The notes under the pieces: generated by a model
What the model saw: the letters and a program-made list of their open reading frames with translations, nothing else
What the model was told of the DNA's origin: nothing
Database searches by the model: none
Assembly (NCBI GenBank): GCA_036986255.1
Contig: BTRF01000018.1
Coordinates: forward strand, 1-12,648
DNA length: 12,648 bases
Source: BTRF01 sp036986255
GTDB taxonomy: Bacteria; Patescibacteriota; WWE3; 9FT-COMBO-53-11
Direction: 5' to 3'
Part shown: positions 10,981 through 12,648 of the stretch, piece by piece
How the letters are laid out: the number at the start of each line of letters is the position of its first letter
How positions within the stretch are numbered: position 1 is the stretch's first letter
Position numbers and translations under genes: made by a program

Positions 10981-11286
10981 ATGACCGATACGATTCTTCT
11001 CGTAGCCATCGCCCTGCTTACCGTAAATATCCTTTTGGTCGGTGTCTACATTGTCTTGGTGCTCAAAGAGGTTCGCCAATCCGTCGTTAAAGTAAATCAA
11101 ATTCTGGACAGCTTTTCGGCTATCTCCTCAGCCATCTCCCACCCCATCTCGAAGGCTCCAGGTACCATATCGGCAGTTATTGAAGGAGTAAAGGCCTTCC
11201 GTACCTTGCAGGAAACACTCCAAAAGAGAAAGGATCGAAAGGAGGTCCCCTCCGAGGTGCTTCGCAAGGAGGAAAAATTAAAATGA
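10981..11286 (+). CDS. Small membrane protein, DUF948-like
   Basis: The product has 101 residues. An N-terminal membrane helix (about 4-28, ILLVAIALLTVNILLVGVYIVLVL) is followed by an amphipathic helical region KEVRQSVVKVNQILDSFSAISSAIS and a basic tail. This layout is that of DUF948-type proteins, commonly found beside YtxH genes in Gram-positive bacteria, though the match is by pattern only. I chose ATG 10981 over TTG 10975 because the latter offers no better ribosome site. Its TGA overlaps the ATG of the next gene (ATGA at 11283-11286), so the two are translationally coupled and probably form one envelope-associated unit. Confidence 0.65.
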   Translation: MTDTILLVAIALLTVNILLVGVYIVLVLKEVRQSVVKVNQILDSFSAISSAISHPISKAPGTISAVIEGVKAFRTLQETLQKRKDRKEVPSEVLRKEEKLK

Positions 11287-11729
11287 GCCAACAGCATGAC
11301 GGGGGATTTATCAACTCCTTTACTTTAGGTCTTGTCATTGGGGGGGTTTTGGGAGTTCTTTTCGCTCCTAAAAAAGGTGAGGAAACCAGAGAAACATTAG
11401 GGGAGCTATTAGAAGTCCTATCTCAACAGGCAGATATTCTAGGCGGGGATGTTCAGGAAAAAGTCGAGAAGGTAAAATCGGAGGCTCGGCCGATCATCGA
11501 ACAAGTAAAGGAAAAAGCAGCTCCCATCGTTGAGGAGATCAAACCGATCCAAACAGACCAGCCGATCATCGAAGAAATGGAGGAGGAGGCCGAAAAAACC
11601 ATTACTGAAGTGGTGGAGCCAGCTATGGATAAAGCCAAGGAGGACCTCAACCAAACCATCGAGCAGGCCCGCGCCGAAATCAGAGATCGAATCCAAAAGC
11701 GCCGCCCCCGGTATTTCAAGGGAATCTAG
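11283..11729 (+). CDS. YtxH-domain protein
   Basis: The product has 148 residues. It starts with a hydrophobic segment GLVIGGVLGVLFAPKKGEETRE (about 16-37), the hallmark of YtxH/gas-vesicle-GvpP-like proteins: a short glycine-rich helix ending in FAPKKG. The remainder is a long, charged, probably coiled-coil region with repeated KVEKVKSEARPIIEQVKEKAAPIVEEIK-type heptads. A strong AAGGAGG lies about 10 nt upstream. It is coupled to the preceding DUF948-like gene. The family is linked to envelope or stress functions but is poorly characterised. The gene ends facing the 5S rRNA gene, with about 245 bp between them. Confidence 0.8.
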   Translation: MSQQHDGGFINSFTLGLVIGGVLGVLFAPKKGEETRETLGELLEVLSQQADILGGDVQEKVEKVKSEARPIIEQVKEKAAPIVEEIKPIQTDQPIIEEMEEEAEKTITEVVEPAMDKAKEDLNQTIEQARAEIRDRIQKRRPRYFKGI

Positions 11730-11787
11730 GCAGTAGCTAGCAGCAGATAAATAATCGCTAGTCACTATCCCCCAACACTCAACACCT

Positions 11788-11974
11788 AATAAAAAGCCCC
11801 GGCAATGACCTATTTTTAACTCCGATAATACGTTACCGGATTAACAAACACGGCATTGGTGGGGATTGTTCTACGAAATAAAAAGCCCCGGCAATGACCT
11901 ATTTTTAATGCAGATAATGAAGTTATCGGCTTAATAAACAGGGCAGAGGCGGGGGTCCTTCAATGAAATAAAAA
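11788..11974 (-). repeat. Two tandem degenerate copies of the 5S rRNA 3' end with its T-run
   Basis: On the minus strand, TAGGTCATTGCCGGGGC followed by TTTTTATT occurs three times, with the conserved GCCCCGG (plus) at 11796, 11885 and 11975, i.e. 89 and 90 bp apart. The last is the true 5S end. Each extra unit also has an upstream C-rich strand (for example CCCCACCAATG) able to pair with CATTGCCGGGG, imitating helix I of 5S, and a small stem such as CCGGTAA/TTATCGG. By eye the units are roughly 70% alike between the conserved blocks. They probably act as serial terminators for the rRNA operon. Confidence 0.75.
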
Positions 11975-12094
11975 GCCCCGGCAATGACCTACTCTCCCTA
12001 ATCCATAAGGACTAAGTACCATCAGCGCTGGTAGCTTTTACGACCGAGTTCGGAATGGGATCGGGTAGTTCACTACCGCTCAAATCACCAGGGC
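11975..12094 (-). rRNA. rrf: 5S ribosomal RNA
   Basis: The 120-nt length is typical. On the minus strand GCCCTGG at the 5' end pairs with CCGGGGC at the 3' end (helix I). Inside, the strongly conserved CCCATTCCGAACTCGG (loop C/helix III) and GGGAGAGTAGG near the 3' end are present. It lies 30 nt downstream of the 23S 3' end in the usual 23S-5S order. A T-run follows immediately. Confidence 0.95.
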
Positions 12095-12124
12095 AACCTA
12101 AGCGAAACTGATAGCGGAAAAGAA

Positions 12125-12648
<524 letters not shown>

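Overview
The window looks like a piece of chromosome from a Candidate Phyla Radiation (Patescibacteria) bacterium. The evidence is a 573-residue alanyl-tRNA synthetase far shorter than the usual ~875 residues, an actin-like (PilM/FtsA-type) ATPase followed by a one-pass membrane protein of the kind often labelled 'baseplate J-like' in these genomes, a free-standing EF-Tu domain-2-like protein, and many very small genes with tight overlaps. TGA, TAG and TAA all act as stops, so TGA is not recoded. The exact lineage cannot be read from the sequence.

Layout. 1-540 (+): the end of a PD-(D/E)XK/Fe-S nuclease gene, an elongation-factor-like gene and a terminator. 4968-542 (-): a GIY-YIG gene, then alaS, the PilM-like gene and the membrane protein gene, the last three joined by stop/start overlaps. 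8634-5043 (-): an unusual unit described below. 8680-11729 (+): ftsK, then a DUF948-like/YtxH-like membrane pair. 12648-11975 (-): the 3' end of 23S rRNA and 5S rRNA, followed by two degenerate tandem copies of the 5S 3' end plus its T-run.

The striking part is 8634-5043. A near-consensus promoter (TTGACA, 17 nt, TATACT) and a strong intrinsic terminator bracket about 3.6 kb. It carries seven small well-supported or plausible genes (48-167 codons) plus a 19-codon candidate. None has a function I can name, but two and possibly three are CxxC zinc-ribbon proteins. Outside the genes the DNA is packed with perfect or near-perfect inverted repeats, often end to end. Two spacers of about 540 bp hold larger structures: an H-type pseudoknot 9 nt after a TGA stop, a three-way junction, a tmRNA-like tRNA-like domain of only 133 nt, and two other tRNA-like acceptor/T-arm modules. 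A 40-55 nt hairpin motif containing GGTTTAGGAGAG recurs in three spacers. A second two-hairpin element occurs before a zinc-ribbon gene and again in the ftsK leader, with a compensatory base-pair change between the copies. My inference is a highly structured RNA that also encodes small proteins; its role is unknown. All foldings were done by eye.
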